Positions 1 to 12,684 of a stretch of DNA of 64,000 nt are shown here, piece by piece. Source of the stretch: Branchinecta lynchi (taxonomy: Eukaryota; Arthropoda; Branchiopoda; Anostraca; Branchinectidae). Each line of letters starts with the position of its first letter. The stretch's first letter is position 1. A model generated the notes under the pieces. The model did no database searches, was not told the origin of the DNA, and was given only the letters and a program-made list of their open reading frames with translations. The stretch lies in contig JAKZAP010000011.1 in assembly GCA_023053575.1 (NCBI GenBank), positions 3,038,001 to 3,102,000 on the forward strand, given 5' to 3'. Position numbers and translations under genes: made by a program.

Positions 1-90
1 TCCAGAGATTTGGGACCTTCGCTTACCCCTTACAAGGGTCTCGCGTACCCCTTTGGGTACGCGTACCCCCGGTTGGGAACAACTGGTGTA
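1..90 (-). mobile_element. hAT-type terminal remnant
   Basis: Ends GGTTGGGAACAACTG, close to the reverse of the hAT terminus CAGTGGTTCCCAACC, preceded by GGGTACGCGTACC. The same sequence is at 26440-26502. Confidence 0.6.
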
Positions 91-292
91 AAGGATGTGT
101 CATTAATGAGGTTATCACATCAGACGAAGTTCTTGAGAGTGAACAGAGAAAGTGGGAATGTGCATGGATTCAGACACGTAATGCAGTATGTCAAAATGGA
201 AAAGTTGGCCAATGTCCTTTAATTACTTGAGGTTTTTTCGTTTTGGTGTATGGGTCTCTTGATTCTACACATCATTTGTTATTTTATTCCAG

Positions 293-401
293 CTAAACGA
301 TGATGGCAGTTTGGTTCAGAATGATTTCATCAGAGAATATTTGGCATCACAGCAAGCTGCATATCAAAAGGAAAAGGAAGCTAAAAAAAATTACGAAAAA
401 G
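293..401 (+). CDS. ACIN1: Acinus exon a: helix following the SAP domain
   Basis: The acceptor is a pyrimidine-rich tract ending in AG at 291-292 and the donor is GTGATT at 402. It encodes a segment with QNDFIREYLASQQ, matching the conserved motif that follows the SAP domain in Acinus (NSFIKQYLEKQQ in vertebrates). It enters in phase 0 and ends after one base of a codon, which the next exon completes as GAA. Confidence 0.85.
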
Positions 402-880
402 GTGATTCTCTTCTTCTTCTTCTTCAAAACTTCAAAATTGGCTTTGGGTCTGGCTTGGTGCCAATCCCTTTCCACCTTTCTGTTTTTCTTCTCCTCTTAT
501 CACTGTTGAACGTCGTGCGATAGAACGATTTTAATGATCTGGTGGTATATCGTCGCTTCTTTTCGTATCGGGAGTGGGGGGGCTTCGGCGATTTGTTGCA
601 AGTTGCAAGGTAGTTTTAACTTTCGGCAGATTGCTGAAAGTCTTTGGTTTTCCACGGCGTTTTTAACTTACTTTTACTTCTGTCTAAAAGAAATGCTCCA
701 CTATATGCCGTTTCTTTTGCGAAATTTGCAGCTTAAGGGGCGAACAGGGCTAATTCCGGACGCTTGTTCTCACGAATTCTTCTTTAAAAATTCCTCCTAA
801 GTAGGTATTACACTGAGCTACAAAATTTTGATGTCATGACGTAGGTGGCCTTCTCAGCTACTACTTCAGATATAACAAGA
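402..880 (+). other. Intron sequence, nothing recognised
   Basis: No convincing coding frame or repeat end between exon a and the first GGGATCCC element. Confidence 0.5.
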
Positions 881-2020
881 ACAAAGGTGTCGATGGGATC
901 CCGAAAATTCAGTATTTGATCCAGACAATTGGGTCTTGTCAACGCCAGATCCAGTCTTCGCCAGACTCCTTGAACATTTTTACTATTAAAATTCAGAAAC
1001 AGATCAAGGCCAAAAAGCTAATCATCTGAGAAAACCAAGTTCATATATGGATTCAGCATGTTTGTGTTTACCCCTATAAGTCATATCTGTTTAGACGACA
1101 ACTTCCTGCCTTACTTCTGCGAATTTCCCATTTTCGGCCGAATTCCGGAACTACCTGTCCGGCAAAAAAAAGAAGCTAAAATCAGCGTATCTTCTTTCCC
1201 CTATATCGAACATCTAATAAACTTCAAATTAAAATTTAGTTTAGAACAAATTTTCCGGTTCCAGCCGGATTTCGGGCGAACTGTATGTCCGGGTACAAAA
1301 TGACTGTCATGCACGGATTCAGCATCTCTTCTTACCCCTAAATCGGATATCTAATCAACTACGAAGACTTTAACAATTTTCCGGTTTTGGCCGGATTCCT
1401 GGCGAACTAATTGCCCGGCGATAAAATGATTTTCACCATCGTGTTCAGCATGTCTTACTACCCCTGAACCGAATATATAATTAACTTCAAATAAAACTTT
1501 TACTTTTAACAGATTTTCCGGTTTTGGCTGGATTCCGGGCTAACTACTTGTCCGGCGAGAAAATGGTTTTCTCCATCATGTTCAGCATGTCTTCTTACCC
1601 CTAAATCGAACATCCAATCAACTTCAAATAAAACTTTTACTTTTAACAAACTTTCCGGTTTTGTCCGGATACCGGGCGAACTACTTGTCCGGCGAGAAAA
1701 TGGTTCCCACCATCGTGTTTGGCATGTCTTCTTACCCCATAATCGACTGGCTCATTAGCTGTTTAAAAATATTTTGCTTACCCCTTAATTTAAACCCCCT
1801 CCCCCACCCCTAAATATAGGGCTACAAACCCATCTACGAACTCGACCTTACTCTTGACCCAAACAGTCCTCACACCAAGTTTCATCAAAATATATCATTT
1901 CCTTCGAGAGTTATCGTGCTTACAGACGGACGGACGGACAGACGGACAACTTTTGCGATGTCATAGGTATCCTCCACCGATGTCATAGGTATCCTCTACT
2001 TACGTTTTGGGATCCCAAAA
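880..2020 (-). mobile_element. GGGATCCC-ended repeat element (copy 1)
   Basis: Bounded by GGGATCCC at 895-902 and 2009-2016. It contains several diverged ~137-bp units with a GAATCCGG / CCGGAAA core, and a GACGGACGGACAGACGGAC stretch with an AAGTTTCATCAAAATAT motif near the 2-kb end. No coding capacity. Confidence 0.8.
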
Positions 2021-3012
2021 ACATTGTGAATTTGATATGCCAATGGGTGTAAGCCTCGGACAGTCGGACTCTGGGCACTTCCGGGTGTCCAGAATCACCC
2101 CATTCCGTCGGGGTAACTCCGAAACCAAAAGAAAAAAGGTTCTTACACCTAATAGATAACATGGAACTATTGCATTGTACCAGTCTGGTTGCATGATCTC
2201 GTTCAGCAGCCAAGAAAATTGACTTTGCGCAAATTTAGACCAAATCATACTCTATTAAGTCCTCTATCCATAAACTGGTGCCTAAAGTGTGGTTTAGAGA
2301 TATAGATACAAATAAATGACAGAAAACACACAAGAATGAACAGAAAAATAAAATTGTACAATCTGGAATTACCCCTCCTCGTCCGGAATTACCGTTTTGA
2401 CTGTGTCCGGTATTAGGCCAAACGGGTAACACTCGTTTTTAAAACAAAATTTTTAAGCGATATTTTTCCTGCTAGGCCCCACTAAATGACTGGGTGGCTT
2501 TCCCCAAACGAGAGCGGTGACAGTGTGGTTTGTGAATCGAAGAAGGCCATAATGGCACTATATTTAGAAAGTTTTTGGAAAGTTTTTGAACGAGTGGTTA
2601 TTGAGATACTTGCGATGTCCTGAATTACCCCACATCCGGAATTACTGCTACTCCAGGTTCTTTGTATCATTGTATCTTCGGAAGATGACAACTGTCTTTC
2701 AATAGCACTTCAGTATTAAAGTTTATTCTGCATTTGTGCAGGAAAAAGAAATCAAATCGATTTCCCTAGCGAATTGCAATGAAGATATTCATGGTGTAGC
2801 CGATGTGTCAATAGATTTCAAACAGAGTCCTTTATTTGCAATCACAGATCAGCTAGTTGTTGCTATGAGCTCCTGGGAAGGATAGATCGAGCAGTTTGAG
2901 AAGAAGATTGATTCAGTAGTGTAACTACTGCATATGTTTATGCGTTGCAGCCATTGCGCTATGTATTTCTTTCAGTTTTACTTTTGTAAGTTAACTTATT
3001 TCTTACTTCCAG
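2021..3012 (+). other. Intron sequence, nothing firm
   Basis: Only short frames. A ~48-codon open stretch after TTTGTGCAG at ~2741 does not fit the Acinus phases. Confidence 0.4.
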
Positions 3013-3090
3013 AACAAGCCAGAGAATCAGAGAGTGCAGGAGATACAACACAGGATGAGGAAGACATAGAGAATGTGTCCTCAGCTGCTG
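3013..3090 (+). CDS. ACIN1: Acinus exon b: acidic segment
   Basis: The acceptor follows TTCTTACTTCCAG and the donor is GTATGT at 3091. The 78 bases read on from exon a in phase 1 with no stop and encode a Glu/Asp/Ser-rich stretch. Only phase continuity and composition support it. Confidence 0.75.
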
Positions 3091-3125
3091 GTATGTTTCA
3101 CTTCATTTTAGTTATATCACTTGAA

Positions 3126-3482
3126 CAGAGCAAAATAACACTAGGGAGTAGCGCCAAGACTTGACGAAATTGACCCATACTGGGGTAGCAGCGATACTAG
3201 CACCACTAGCGATAGAGGACGTCTCTACTGAACCTCATTCAGTCTTCCAACAGCGCTGGCTCTGATAACTTCACATTTTGAACAAAGCAAAAAAATGATA
3301 CATCCTCTATTGTTTCCTTGGTGTGTGCAGACCGCACCTTTGCTTTACTAGAACTTTCTAAACCCGCAATTTTGTCTCGCTTTAAATGCCGCAGTGCAAT
3401 TGATGAGGGTACGAGTATGACCTGTTTGCAAAGCATGGGAAGCACAGGGCTTGGCGCTACTCCCTTGTGATATTTTGCTCTG
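3126..3482 (+). mobile_element. MITE with CAGAGCAAAATAA ends
   Basis: Terminal inverted repeats CAGAGCAAAATAACAC...GGGAGTAGCGCCAAG and the reverse at 3450-3482. 357 bp, non-coding. It starts 35 bases after exon b. Confidence 0.8.
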
Positions 3483-4139
3483 CACTTGAATCGCCTCGCG
3501 TAGTAATTACCATCGCTTCATTTTCCATTTCTTGCACTGGGACATTTTCTCTGTGATATCCTTCACACTACTTCTATCCCATAGATGGCTCCTTTGAGAG
3601 AGCTGTATAGGTGATTGCTAGTGTTCCTGGCTAGAGTTAGACAAATGTGGTAAGTGCCATGGCAGAGTACTGTGCTAAACTGACTAGGATTTTGGATCAC
3701 AAGATTGGATCATAGGGAGTGGCAGCACTTCAAATTTTGAGCTATGACATGAAATTAAGGGCCCTTCTTTTAAGGGACTTGTGTGAACAAAAAGCAGCCA
3801 GTGAACATTTTCTTTTGTATGTATGTATGAACGTGGCCATAGATGCAGATATGTGTACACTTCCCATCCATACAATTCCTACACTGTACTGTCTTGATGT
3901 TAGAATAGAGCAGCCATCTAGTGATTGATCAAAGAGATAGATTCTCATGACATGTCCTTGACTTCAGCAGGTAATCTATAGACAGAAACAAGTGAAATAG
4001 CTTTAAATTGGTCACCTTGAACTTGGTGGTTCATTGAGAAGCAACAGTAAATTTACCCTTGTTCGGTCTATCACCAACTGGATAACTCTAGTGAGTAAAA
4101 AAAAAATACAAACCTTTTTCTTGGTTAGCTCACACTCAA

Positions 4140-4430
4140 AGCGTATTCCACCCTTCTAACAATAGTAACTATTAGTTACTATTTTCGTTCCAACCTCGTA
4201 GAAAGTTACTACGCTGACCGTTCCAACCTTCTTGAAATTGTAACTAATAGTAACTAATTGCTTACCATCGGGAGCGTAGTAAGCGTGGTAACTATGTATC
4301 TGTAACGTGATTGGTCGGATCGGGTTATGATATTCTGCTGGAAAGTAGAAAATTCTTCCAGTATTGAAGGCAAAAAGCCAGAATTCGTGACGTCATGCGT
4401 AGTAACTACGGTGAGTGGGGTAAACACGCT
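4140..4430 (+). mobile_element. MITE with AGCGTRTTCCACCC ends (copy 1)
   Basis: Starts AGCGTATTCCACCCTTC and ends GTAAACACGCT. The interior has many TAGTTACTA-type repeats. Nearly the same as 9998-10300. Confidence 0.75.
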
Positions 4431-5197
4431 CTCGATATGTTTACAGCGTGCCGCAATTCCCGTGACTCGTAACCCCTGGATACTTGAATGACTTCAACAA
4501 CAAAAAAAAGAACAAAAAAAATATTTGATAGTAGGTTTACTGGCATGACTAAAACAGTGGAAAGAAGTTATGACCCTAAAGTTACGAGATTCTTTTTTGT
4601 TTGATTGACTCCCCGCGACTGTACCTATACGTATGTTTAGGGTTGTTGGATTCGTGTAAGGTTTTCCGGTTAAGCATAGTCATTCTCATAGTGATTGCGC
4701 TTTTCTGCATATTCTGCGTGACATTACCTCTGTACTATCTCATAGTTTGTGGACCATCGCTACGATTCCCGGGAACAATAGAGATGGTTCATCGGAATCT
4801 AGCTCGTTTTGGAGAACTGACAATGCTTTTGTATCAGGACCTAGTTGTTTGTTAATAGGACTTGTGAGAACCGCGGAATGTACATAATACATATGAGTTT
4901 TCCGGAAATTTAAGATGTCTACCTAAAACCGATACATTGCCCACTATTTACTGTTTATGTTCCAATTTTAATACGATCTGAATACTGTAAAACTCAGCTC
5001 TGCTTCTAACAAATTATCCACGGCTTTGGCTGAATTAAGACCCGTTGACCCGAGCAAAAACTTGGCCGCATGATACTCGAACAGTCGTCGGGAGCATAAA
5101 TGAGCATGGAATCTAACGAATCGTGGCAAGTGCAAAGATTAGTGAGGTACCGTTAGCGGGCTCAAAATGTAGCATGCAATATGGGTTTCCGAATTTA

Positions 5198-5635
5198 TAG
5201 GGCCTTGTCTTACCTATAATACTAACGCAACTTACTTCCATAATCGCTCCATATATTTCTAAACCCGGAAAACCTAATTTTGTATGGTACTTTCTAACCC
5301 CTCTAACAAAACACGCTGATTTTCTCACTTGTCTTCTTTTGCTACCTTCGATGTGTATCACGCTGTCGGCGGCTGTCTGCGAGAAGTTTTTCCATCCAAA
5401 AAACTGGTTATGTACATTGTTCCCTGTTTTCGCTACAAGTCAGCGGGTCTCAGAAAAGGCCTAAAACAGCCAAAACCGTGGGTTATTTGTTGACAGCACA
5501 GCCTAGTTTTAAAGTATTCAAATATATTAAATACTGTAAGTTGAAGAGTAAATAGTGTGAGGGGTCCTTTAAGAATTAATAAATGCAGTTATGGAAGTAG
5601 GTTGCATTGACATTATAGGTACGACTGGTCCTTTA
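5198..5635 (-). mobile_element. piggyBac-like MITE copies, one abutting another
   Basis: A minus-strand copy ends GGTCCT-TTAA at 5563-5572. Immediately after, the terminal part of a second copy ends GGTCCT-TTAA at 5626-5635. Confidence 0.65.
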
Positions 5636-5698
5636 AGAGCCGCGATATGGGGATATTCAGCTCTTTAGAGATCTTGAACGGCTTTTTTACTATTACAG

Positions 5699-5907
5699 AT
5701 GCATCACGAACTCCTGAGCCTGTTACTTCACCAATGGCCCGGCCTATCGAACGGTCTACACCTGTCCACCCTAAAAAACGAGAGCTATCTCGGATTGCGT
5801 CAGAGGAGGCCGGCGAAGAGGGCAAGTCTCCGCGTAAGTCAAGACGGGATAGAAGCAGTTCAAGCACGGAAGTTCAGGAGGCGAAGGAAGTAGTACTTCA
5901 GCCACCG
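5699..5907 (+). CDS. ACIN1: Acinus exon c: basic/Ser-rich segment
   Basis: The acceptor TATTACAG ends at 5698 and the donor GTATTT begins at 5908. The frame carries a KSPRKSRRDRSSSS stretch resembling the basic Ser-rich patch after the acidic region of Acinus. It enters in phase 1 and leaves in phase 0, matching exon d. Confidence 0.8.
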
Positions 5908-6204
5908 GTATTTATACTCTTTGTATTTCATCACCGTGGAACCTCCATTATTTTTTTTTTATGAATGGGATTATTAGCAATAAACAGACGCAAGCCTACA
6001 GCGTTCTACGGTAACTGTCAGTACAGTATTTTCATCCGAAATCATCGTCAGTATGTTTTTAAGTGTCGACTGACGGGCTGGCAGCGATGTGTGACGGAAG
6101 TTGGTTTCATGCCTCCGCGATCTGATTTTTAAACTTCCAGTTGACGAATCTGAGATGCGATAACTAATAATTTAGGAAGGAAAATGAAATATCTGTTTTC
6201 TGAC

Positions 6205-6628
6205 AAATAATATTTTTGCAGATACCATGGTATCTAATACTACGGTCTAAAGTTGTTTTCGCAGTTACCGTGCTATCTGATATTCAGATGCCACGGTCCG
6301 TCCTTGGTAACTGATCGTGGTATGATAAAAGTCATCTCACTTTCACCAAATTTTGTCTATTTGGTGAGAAAGAGGTTTAGCACTTTACATAACGGGATAT
6401 CAGTTTTATTTTTGGGATGACTTCCAAAAGTGCAATTTCGGCAATAGTCGTTTTTGCAGAGCAGCAGTGTGTTCTTTTGGCATGACTTCCAGAAGTGCAA
6501 TTTCGTCAATAGTCGTTTTTGCAGAGCAGCAGTGTATCAGATACCACGGTAACTGCTAAAACGACTCATTGCATCTCTAGTTACCGTGGTAACAGATACC
6601 ATGGTATCTGCAAAAACGCAACTAATGA
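6205..6628 (+). repeat. GATACC foldback element (copy 1)
   Basis: TTTTTGCAGATACCATGGTATC at the left and its inverse with GCAAAAACGCAACT at the right. The interior repeats GGTATCTGATACC-like words on both strands. Confidence 0.75.
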
Positions 6629-6989
6629 ATCCTCACTTTATCTATTTGTCGCGTTACCGGTTCCTGCAAGGCCTAAAACTTCCGCTTTGAGTTTTCTGGG
6701 CTGGTAATGCGGCAGCTCATGTTGTATTTCATCCATAGCTCGATGAAAGTCTCGGAGACATAAGTTGCATTTTTGATTGCCGTTCCTGATCTCAGTTCTT
6801 CTTATTTCTCGTTTTCGATCACCTTCCGAGTTCGCAGTTTGTTTAATTGTCGTTTTTGCTGAAACGGAGATCGTGTCAGTTTTCGGTTCTGCAACACCTG
6901 CGAGTGAAACCGCGAACTGTGACGCAGACGCAGTTCCCGGTCCGAGTTCGCCTGTCATGAATAAAAAACTGACTCAACAAAATTGTCCT

Positions 6990-8985
6990 AGAAAGTGTGT
7001 TTGGAAATGTATGATTATTGCCGCATTATTGCCGCAAGGATTACTATTCCTAGTAAACGTGCTGGTCGGAAGCGGACAGGTTTTACGTGTATTCCTGGAT
7101 GGAATACTCACCTGAGTTATCTTTATCGGAGGTCGCGAATTTTATTTCGTTCGTGGGTTGAGGGGAGTAGACCTGTTTCTGGTCCACTATTTGTGGCTAT
7201 GAAGCTAGCCAGGTCTTGCTTTAAGAATAAGTTGAAATGGTGCCGGAAGAATGCATCGCTTCTTAGAGCGGAGAGCATAGCTCTTTCTTTTTTGAATGTA
7301 AAGGATTTTTGGGCGAAGATTAAAGCTACGTTTGGGAGTAAGCGAATTCTTCCATCTTCCGTGGATAATGTGTCAGGTGGCAATAATATTGCTAGGTTGT
7401 GGAGGGATAAGTTTTGTACTCTTTTTAATTCTGTACCGAGTGATTGTTCGTGGGCTAGTGGTTATAAGTCAGAGAGGCCTCACTGCCCTGTTACGCTGGA
7501 GGAGATCAGTGCTCTTGTTAGAGATCTGGATCCTAATAAGGCAGGCGGGGATGATGGTATTACAGCTAGACATCTCAAGTTTTCTAGTAATGATAAGTAC
7601 CAAATACTTGCTGAGTTGTTTAATGCTTTTATTGGGCATGGGTTCCTACCTAACTCTCTGATGGATGTTTGTCTGGTTCCAGTACCGAAAGGTAGGAACA
7701 GTGATATTACTCTGTCAGAGAATTACAGGCCCATTGCTTTGGCTACTATTGTCAGTAAGCTGTTTGAAAAGTGTATACTATTAAAAATTGGTGGTTGTCT
7801 CTCTACTAGTGATTACCAGTTTGGGTTTAAGCATGCACATGGGGTGGATCTTGCTATTTTTCTGTTTAAAACGGTGGTGGAATACTTTTGGCATTTCTCG
7901 ACGCCAGTTTTTGTATGTTTTGTTGACTCGTCGAAGGCTTTTGACCGGGTGAACCATGATAAAATTTTAAAAATTTTGATTGGGAGGGGCGTTCCTGCCC
8001 AGTATGTGAAACTTTTTGCTTACTGGTTTCGTAATCAGAGGTTTAAGGTTCGGTGGGGTAGTGAGAATAGTGATAGTTTTGGCCTGGTCAATGGTCTTCG
8101 ACAAGGTGGAGTGCTCTCCCCTCTTTTGTATGCCATATATGTGGATGGGCTATCTACAGTCCTTGTGCAGTCCAAGGTTGGATGTTTCATTGCTGGTGCT
8201 TGCTTGAACCATGTACTGTTTGCTGACGACCTGGTTTTATTGGCACCTTCTGTGTATGCACTAAATCGATTGCTTGAGATTTGTGATGCTTTTGCGGTGG
8301 AGCATGACATACAGTTCAACACAAAAAAAACAGTAGCTATGGCTTTGTTCCCTAGAGGTTGTCATCTTCCTAAGCTGCCAGTTCTGTTGTCGGGTAGAGT
8401 TATAGAGTACGTTGCGGATTGCAAATACCTGGGTTTTGTGATTACAGAGAAACTGAGTGATGATCTACAGTTGAAACAGTTGGCTAATGCGCTATGTAAA
8501 TATGGTAATATGCTCCTTTGGAAATTTAGTGATATTACTTTGAGTGTTAAGATACATCTATTTCGTACTTATTGTAGTCAGTTTTATGCCATTGCCCTTG
8601 TGTGTAACCACACTAAAGCTGCGAGGTATAACCTTGAGGCTTGCCACCGTCGAATTTTTCGTCGCCTTCTCCGTCTAGCACCACTGGCTAGCACGACGCA
8701 GGCTTATGTGTGGAATTCATGCTCTACTGTGCCGGAAATTGTGCGTAAAGCTCGCTCATCTCTCCTCACGAGAATTATGAACAGTGATAACTCTTTGATT
8801 CGGGTTGTTGCTCATCCGCTCCTCCATAATCTCTGTACATGGAAGCATTTGCTTTCTACAGAGTGAGGAGTTTGTAGTTTTTTTCTATTTTTTGTTTTTG
8901 TTGTTGTTGTTGTAGTTAGTTATGGCTTGTTGGCTGAAATAAAGATTAATAATAAATAAATAATAATAATAATAATAATAATTTC
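6990..8985 (+). mobile_element. 5'-truncated LINE with a 600-codon RT frame
   Basis: Open from ~6995 to the stop at 8866. It begins in the linker between endonuclease and RT (IPGWN motif), so the endonuclease is missing. RT motifs in order are SENYRPIALATIVSKLFEK, VCFVDSSKAFDRVNHD, NGLRQGGVLSPLLYAIYVDG, VLFADDLVLLAP (~codon 408) and CKYLGFVI. A (TAA)n-rich tail ends at ~8982. Jockey/I-like by motif style. The frame is unbroken, so the insertion is young. Confidence 0.9.
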
Positions 8986-9411
8986 AACTACAAGAATTGC
9001 CTTTTCACTGTCAAATGTAACTACCCTTTACTGACTTATTTAGGCGATTTTATGAATGATTTGCCGGGATGCTTATTTTCCGTTTTTATTCACCTGCGTC
9101 TTGAAACGGCAAAGACGTCAGGCGTCAGGCGAACTGAGTGTAAAAACGATCAAACTTCAGCGGCGAACTCACAGGGGAACTTACACAGGCGATCTAAAAT
9201 GCAGCTATAATAAGGTTTTAATTTTTATCTTAGCCAAACTGGAGCAACATATTTCTTTATTTCTCTTGGCCGTGGTTGATGCCTTGGTCACTGGACTCCC
9301 CAACCTCAACCTTGGTCAGATTCGACTTCTCCTGAATTTCAGATGTATAGAGGAATGTGTTCGTGATTCCGTTTTGCCGAAGTCAGCGTAGTTATGTGTT
9401 TTTTTTTCTAG

Positions 9412-9948
9412 CCAGAAGGGACTCCAGCTAAACCAGTGGTCCAAAGCACTGGCCCTTTGGCTGAGGAACAAGCAAGAATCGAACCAACCCCAGAGGTTCA
9501 GTTACCGAAAAGCCTTGGGGAAGTAAAGACGGACGAACCAAACAAAGAGGAAAAAACACCAGCAGTAAGCAACAACAAGCTGGCTGAGCCAGAAAAGAAA
9601 CAAGCAGTACTAGAAGCGAAAGCGTTTGAGCCTGGGAAAAAATCATCTAAGCCAGAGTTGAAGCCAGCAGAAGCAGAGATAGCACGAAAGAAACCAGTCG
9701 AGGGCACGAAACGTGATGTGGAAATGGAGGAAGATGGGACAAAAGATAAAAAAGATGCCCAGGACGTATTATCTGGTGATAAGTTAAGAAAGCTAAAACG
9801 ACCCAGTCGAAGCGTAGAAGGGCGTAAAACAGAAGACATTGAAGATAAAAAGGAAGGAGAACCTACAGGTGATACTGCGGTGGAGGTTGCCAAGACCAGT
9901 GATGGAAATGCCGAGGAAGAAAAACAGGGGGAAATAGTTATTGAAAAG
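9412..9948 (+). CDS. ACIN1: Acinus exon d: large Lys/Glu/Pro-rich exon
   Basis: The largest exon seen (537 bases, 179 codons, phase 0 at both ends) follows a long T-tract and CTAG acceptor, with donor GTAAGA at 9949. The product is disordered and rich in Lys, Glu, Pro and Ala, as expected of the poorly conserved centre of Acinus. A 131-codon frame on the opposite strand is a compositional shadow. A MITE begins 50 bases after the donor. Confidence 0.85.
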
Positions 9949-9997
9949 GTAAGAGCATTTGAACTGCGTAGCTCTGACGGTCCATACTGTTTCAGTG

Positions 9998-10300
9998 AGC
10001 GTGTTCCACCCTTCTAACAATAGTTACTAATAGTTACTATTTCCGTTCCATCCTCATGAAAAGTTACTACGCTGACCGTTCCAACCTTGTCGGAATAGTA
10101 ACTAATAGTTACTATTTGCTTACCATGCTCGGGACCGTAGTAAGCGTAGTAACTACGCATCTCTGTAACGTGATTGGTCGGATTCGCCCCTGGCGTGAGA
10201 TTATGCTGGAAAATAGAAAAATCGTTCCAGCCTTGACGGCGAAAAGCCAGAATTCGTGACGTCATGCGTAGTAACTACGGTAAGTAGGATGGAACACGCT
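9998..10300 (+). mobile_element. MITE with AGCGTRTTCCACCC ends (copy 2)
   Basis: Starts GAGCGTGTTCCACCC and ends ATGGAACACGCTC, with AGT on both sides as a possible 3-bp duplication. It sits 49 bases after Acinus exon d. Confidence 0.8.
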
Positions 10301-10892
10301 CAGTATGTGCGTCTCGTATTTTAAAAGAATATACTTTTTTAGACAAATGGATATACTATTTGGGATTCTATATAACCACAGGATCGTGGTAATTATACAG
10401 AACAGTTTCGGTATAAAAAGACTACCGATTAGTATTCGGATTCGGTATAAGTTTGTCGAAACTGGAGCGAAAGTCGGGATTCCTTACTACCAAATCTAGG
10501 CAATTATATCGAATAAGTGACCGACTCCCAGCCATGATACGGAATAATTTTGAACTGATACCTGATTCGGTATTCTGTGTAATTATCGATCTCCATAAAT
10601 ATACCGAATCTCAAAGGGGACCCCCCCCCCCTACGCCTCTGGCCCTAATTATATTTTTCTCAGAACTGGGTAATGATACGACAATCCGTATCTCTACCTC
10701 CGCGGTCTTCTTCCGTAAATATTGAGTGGGTGCATGTACTATAGCCTGTTGGCCATCTCTGCTTGGCACGGATGTGCATGGTAATGTTGCAGAGATGTGA
10801 GAATTCGAATATACTGGGTATAGTGATAGTGCTTATTCAGGTCGGGACATAATTGGAACAGAGACGCTGTATGAGAGACGAGAGACCGAGGG
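10301..10892 (+). other. Intron sequence with a C tract
   Basis: ATACCGAATC/GATTCGGTAT words recur between 10380 and 10620, and there is a C12 run at ~10621. No gene seen. Confidence 0.45.
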
Positions 10893-11248
10893 TCAGTTGC
10901 GTTTTTGCAGATACCATGGTATTTGATACCATCGTCAAAGACGTTTCTTGAGTTATCGTAGTATCTGGCCAGTTATCGTGGTATCTGATATTCAGATACC
11001 ACGGTCCGACCGTGGTACATATCGTGGTATCTGAAAAGTCATTTCACTTTCATCAATTTTTGTAAAATTAGTGGGAAAGAAGTTGAGTATCTGTTTTTCT
11101 TCTGGGGTGACATCGAAAAGCGCGATTTTGACAATGTTGTTTTTGCAGAGCAAGCGTATATCAGATACCACGTTTACTGCAAAAACGACTAATTGCAGAT
11201 CCAGTTACCGTTGTAAGAGATACTATGGTATATGCAAAAATTCAACTA
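10893..11248 (+). repeat. GATACC foldback element (copy 2)
   Basis: Begins AGTTGCGTTTTTGCAGATACC and ends TATGCAAAAATTCAACT, with the same interior words as copy 1. Confidence 0.75.
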
Positions 11249-11444
11249 TTGCAACATATTGCTATGAGCAAATTTGTATGCAGTCTGATTCTGAGAATGC
11301 TCAGGGTTCTCCGCAGCTTGTCCTTTAAGAATTGCTACTTCCTTGTACTTGTAACGGGACAGACGATTGCCGCCTCACCCGGCCTCTATGAGTTGCCGAA
11401 CAGTGGTGTCCCAGTTGCCTCCATCTTGCGCCAGCTCCTGGGCG

Positions 11445-11730
11445 AAATTTAGTGTAAGATCTCGTCCCCCCCGAGAAGTGGCTGAAAAGGTTCCCAAACT
11501 GACCCCAATCTACTGTAACACTATGCGCTACAGTAGAAGCTTTGTGCCTAGCTTCGTAAAGCAGTACAATGATCTTTAGCATTATCTGCCTTGTTATTTT
11601 TATTTTCTTTTAAATTATTTGTTGACAACTTATTTTATCTCTGACTACAAAAACATCGTATTTGGGCTCTGCCCACGAGAGATATGTTTTGCTTTATTAT
11701 TAAATAAATTGAAAATTGAAAATAACCAGC
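11445..11730 (+). repeat. LINE-like 3' end, copy 1 of a direct repeat
   Basis: Encodes PKLTPIYCNTMRYSRSFVPS, a CR1-like C-terminal ending, then an A/T-rich 3' region ending AAATAAATTGAAAATTGAAA. Repeated almost exactly at 12280-12555. Confidence 0.8.
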
Positions 11731-12279
11731 GGTTGTCCCATCTTCTACCGAAGCGGCGAAAACCGCCTACAGGCTCAAGGTCCTTTTTGACGGTGGTCCA
11801 ACAATTCTTGAGCTGACCACCCGGTCTCCTTCCCCAAGACAGAAGGGGTTACGCTATGAGAACTTGTTTGATTAGGTGGTCACTTGGGTGCGGGAGGAAG
11901 TTAGGGTTCAGGTTCTTTAACATTGAAAAAAAAACATCATAAAAAATATGTCGATCAATTGGGGGCCGGCAGGGATACGAGCAAGGACGTAACCAAGCCA
12001 GCGTAGGCGATGATGGATGTGGCTCTTTCTGTATTCGTACAGCGACGGCGGGCTTCAGCGTTTGATACTATGTCTGGAAATCTCACTCTGAGGATGTAAC
12101 GGAGGCATCGATGGTCGAAAGTTTCAGTAGTCGCTCCTGTGCTGCTTTTACAGACCAGGATTCAGCACCATAAAATATTTAAAAATTGTTTGCTTTTGAT
12201 CCTCGGCATAACGGCATAACTTTGGCTCCTCCCTTCTCCAGCATCCCATGTACCGTTCATTCCTTCCCCCACCTTTTGT

Positions 12280-12555
12280 TCCTGTAAGATCTCGTCCCCC
12301 CCGAGAAGTGGCTGAAAAGGTTCCCAAACTGACCCCAATCTACTGTAACACTATGCGCTACAGTAGAAGCTTTGCCTAGCTTCGTAAAGCAGTACAATGA
12401 TCTTTAGCATTATCTGCCTTGTTATTTTTATTTTCTTTTAATTATGTGTTGACAACTTATTTTATCTCTGTTTATGACTACAAAAACATCGTATTTGGGC
12501 TCTGCCCACGAGAGATATGTTTTGCTTTATTATTAAATAAATTGAAATTGAATGC
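12280..12555 (+). repeat. LINE-like 3' end, copy 2 of a direct repeat
   Basis: Begins CTGTAAGATCTCGTCCCCCC and matches copy 1, apart from a 2-base deletion in the coding part and small indels, one of which adds a TTTATG. Separated from copy 1 by ~550 bases. Confidence 0.85.
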
Positions 12556-12684
12556 ATTCAGACTGGATAAGTCACGATCACAGTGCACAAACTAGAATAA
12601 TTACCTTACGGTTGATTCTGCGGGAGTTCCCATATATTTTCTGTTGTTCAACCTAGGTCGGACAACTAGTGCCTTATCAAGAAT

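Noticed and set aside
2741..2885. Possible extra Acinus exon after TTTGTGCAG
   Set aside because: Open for ~48 codons but ends in a stop without a good donor, and exons a and b already join in phase.
5699..5893. Alternative frame starting at ATGCATCACG
   Set aside because: Acinus exon c reads this segment in the frame that fits both neighbouring exons; the other is a shadow.
6638..7115. Coding regions on both strands near 6.6-7.1 kb
   Set aside because: Overlapping low-complexity frames around a repeat junction at the truncated LINE 5' end; no motif support.
9498..9893. 131-codon minus-strand reading frame
   Set aside because: Antisense shadow of Acinus exon d, Ser/Phe-rich as expected from an opposite Lys/Glu-rich exon.
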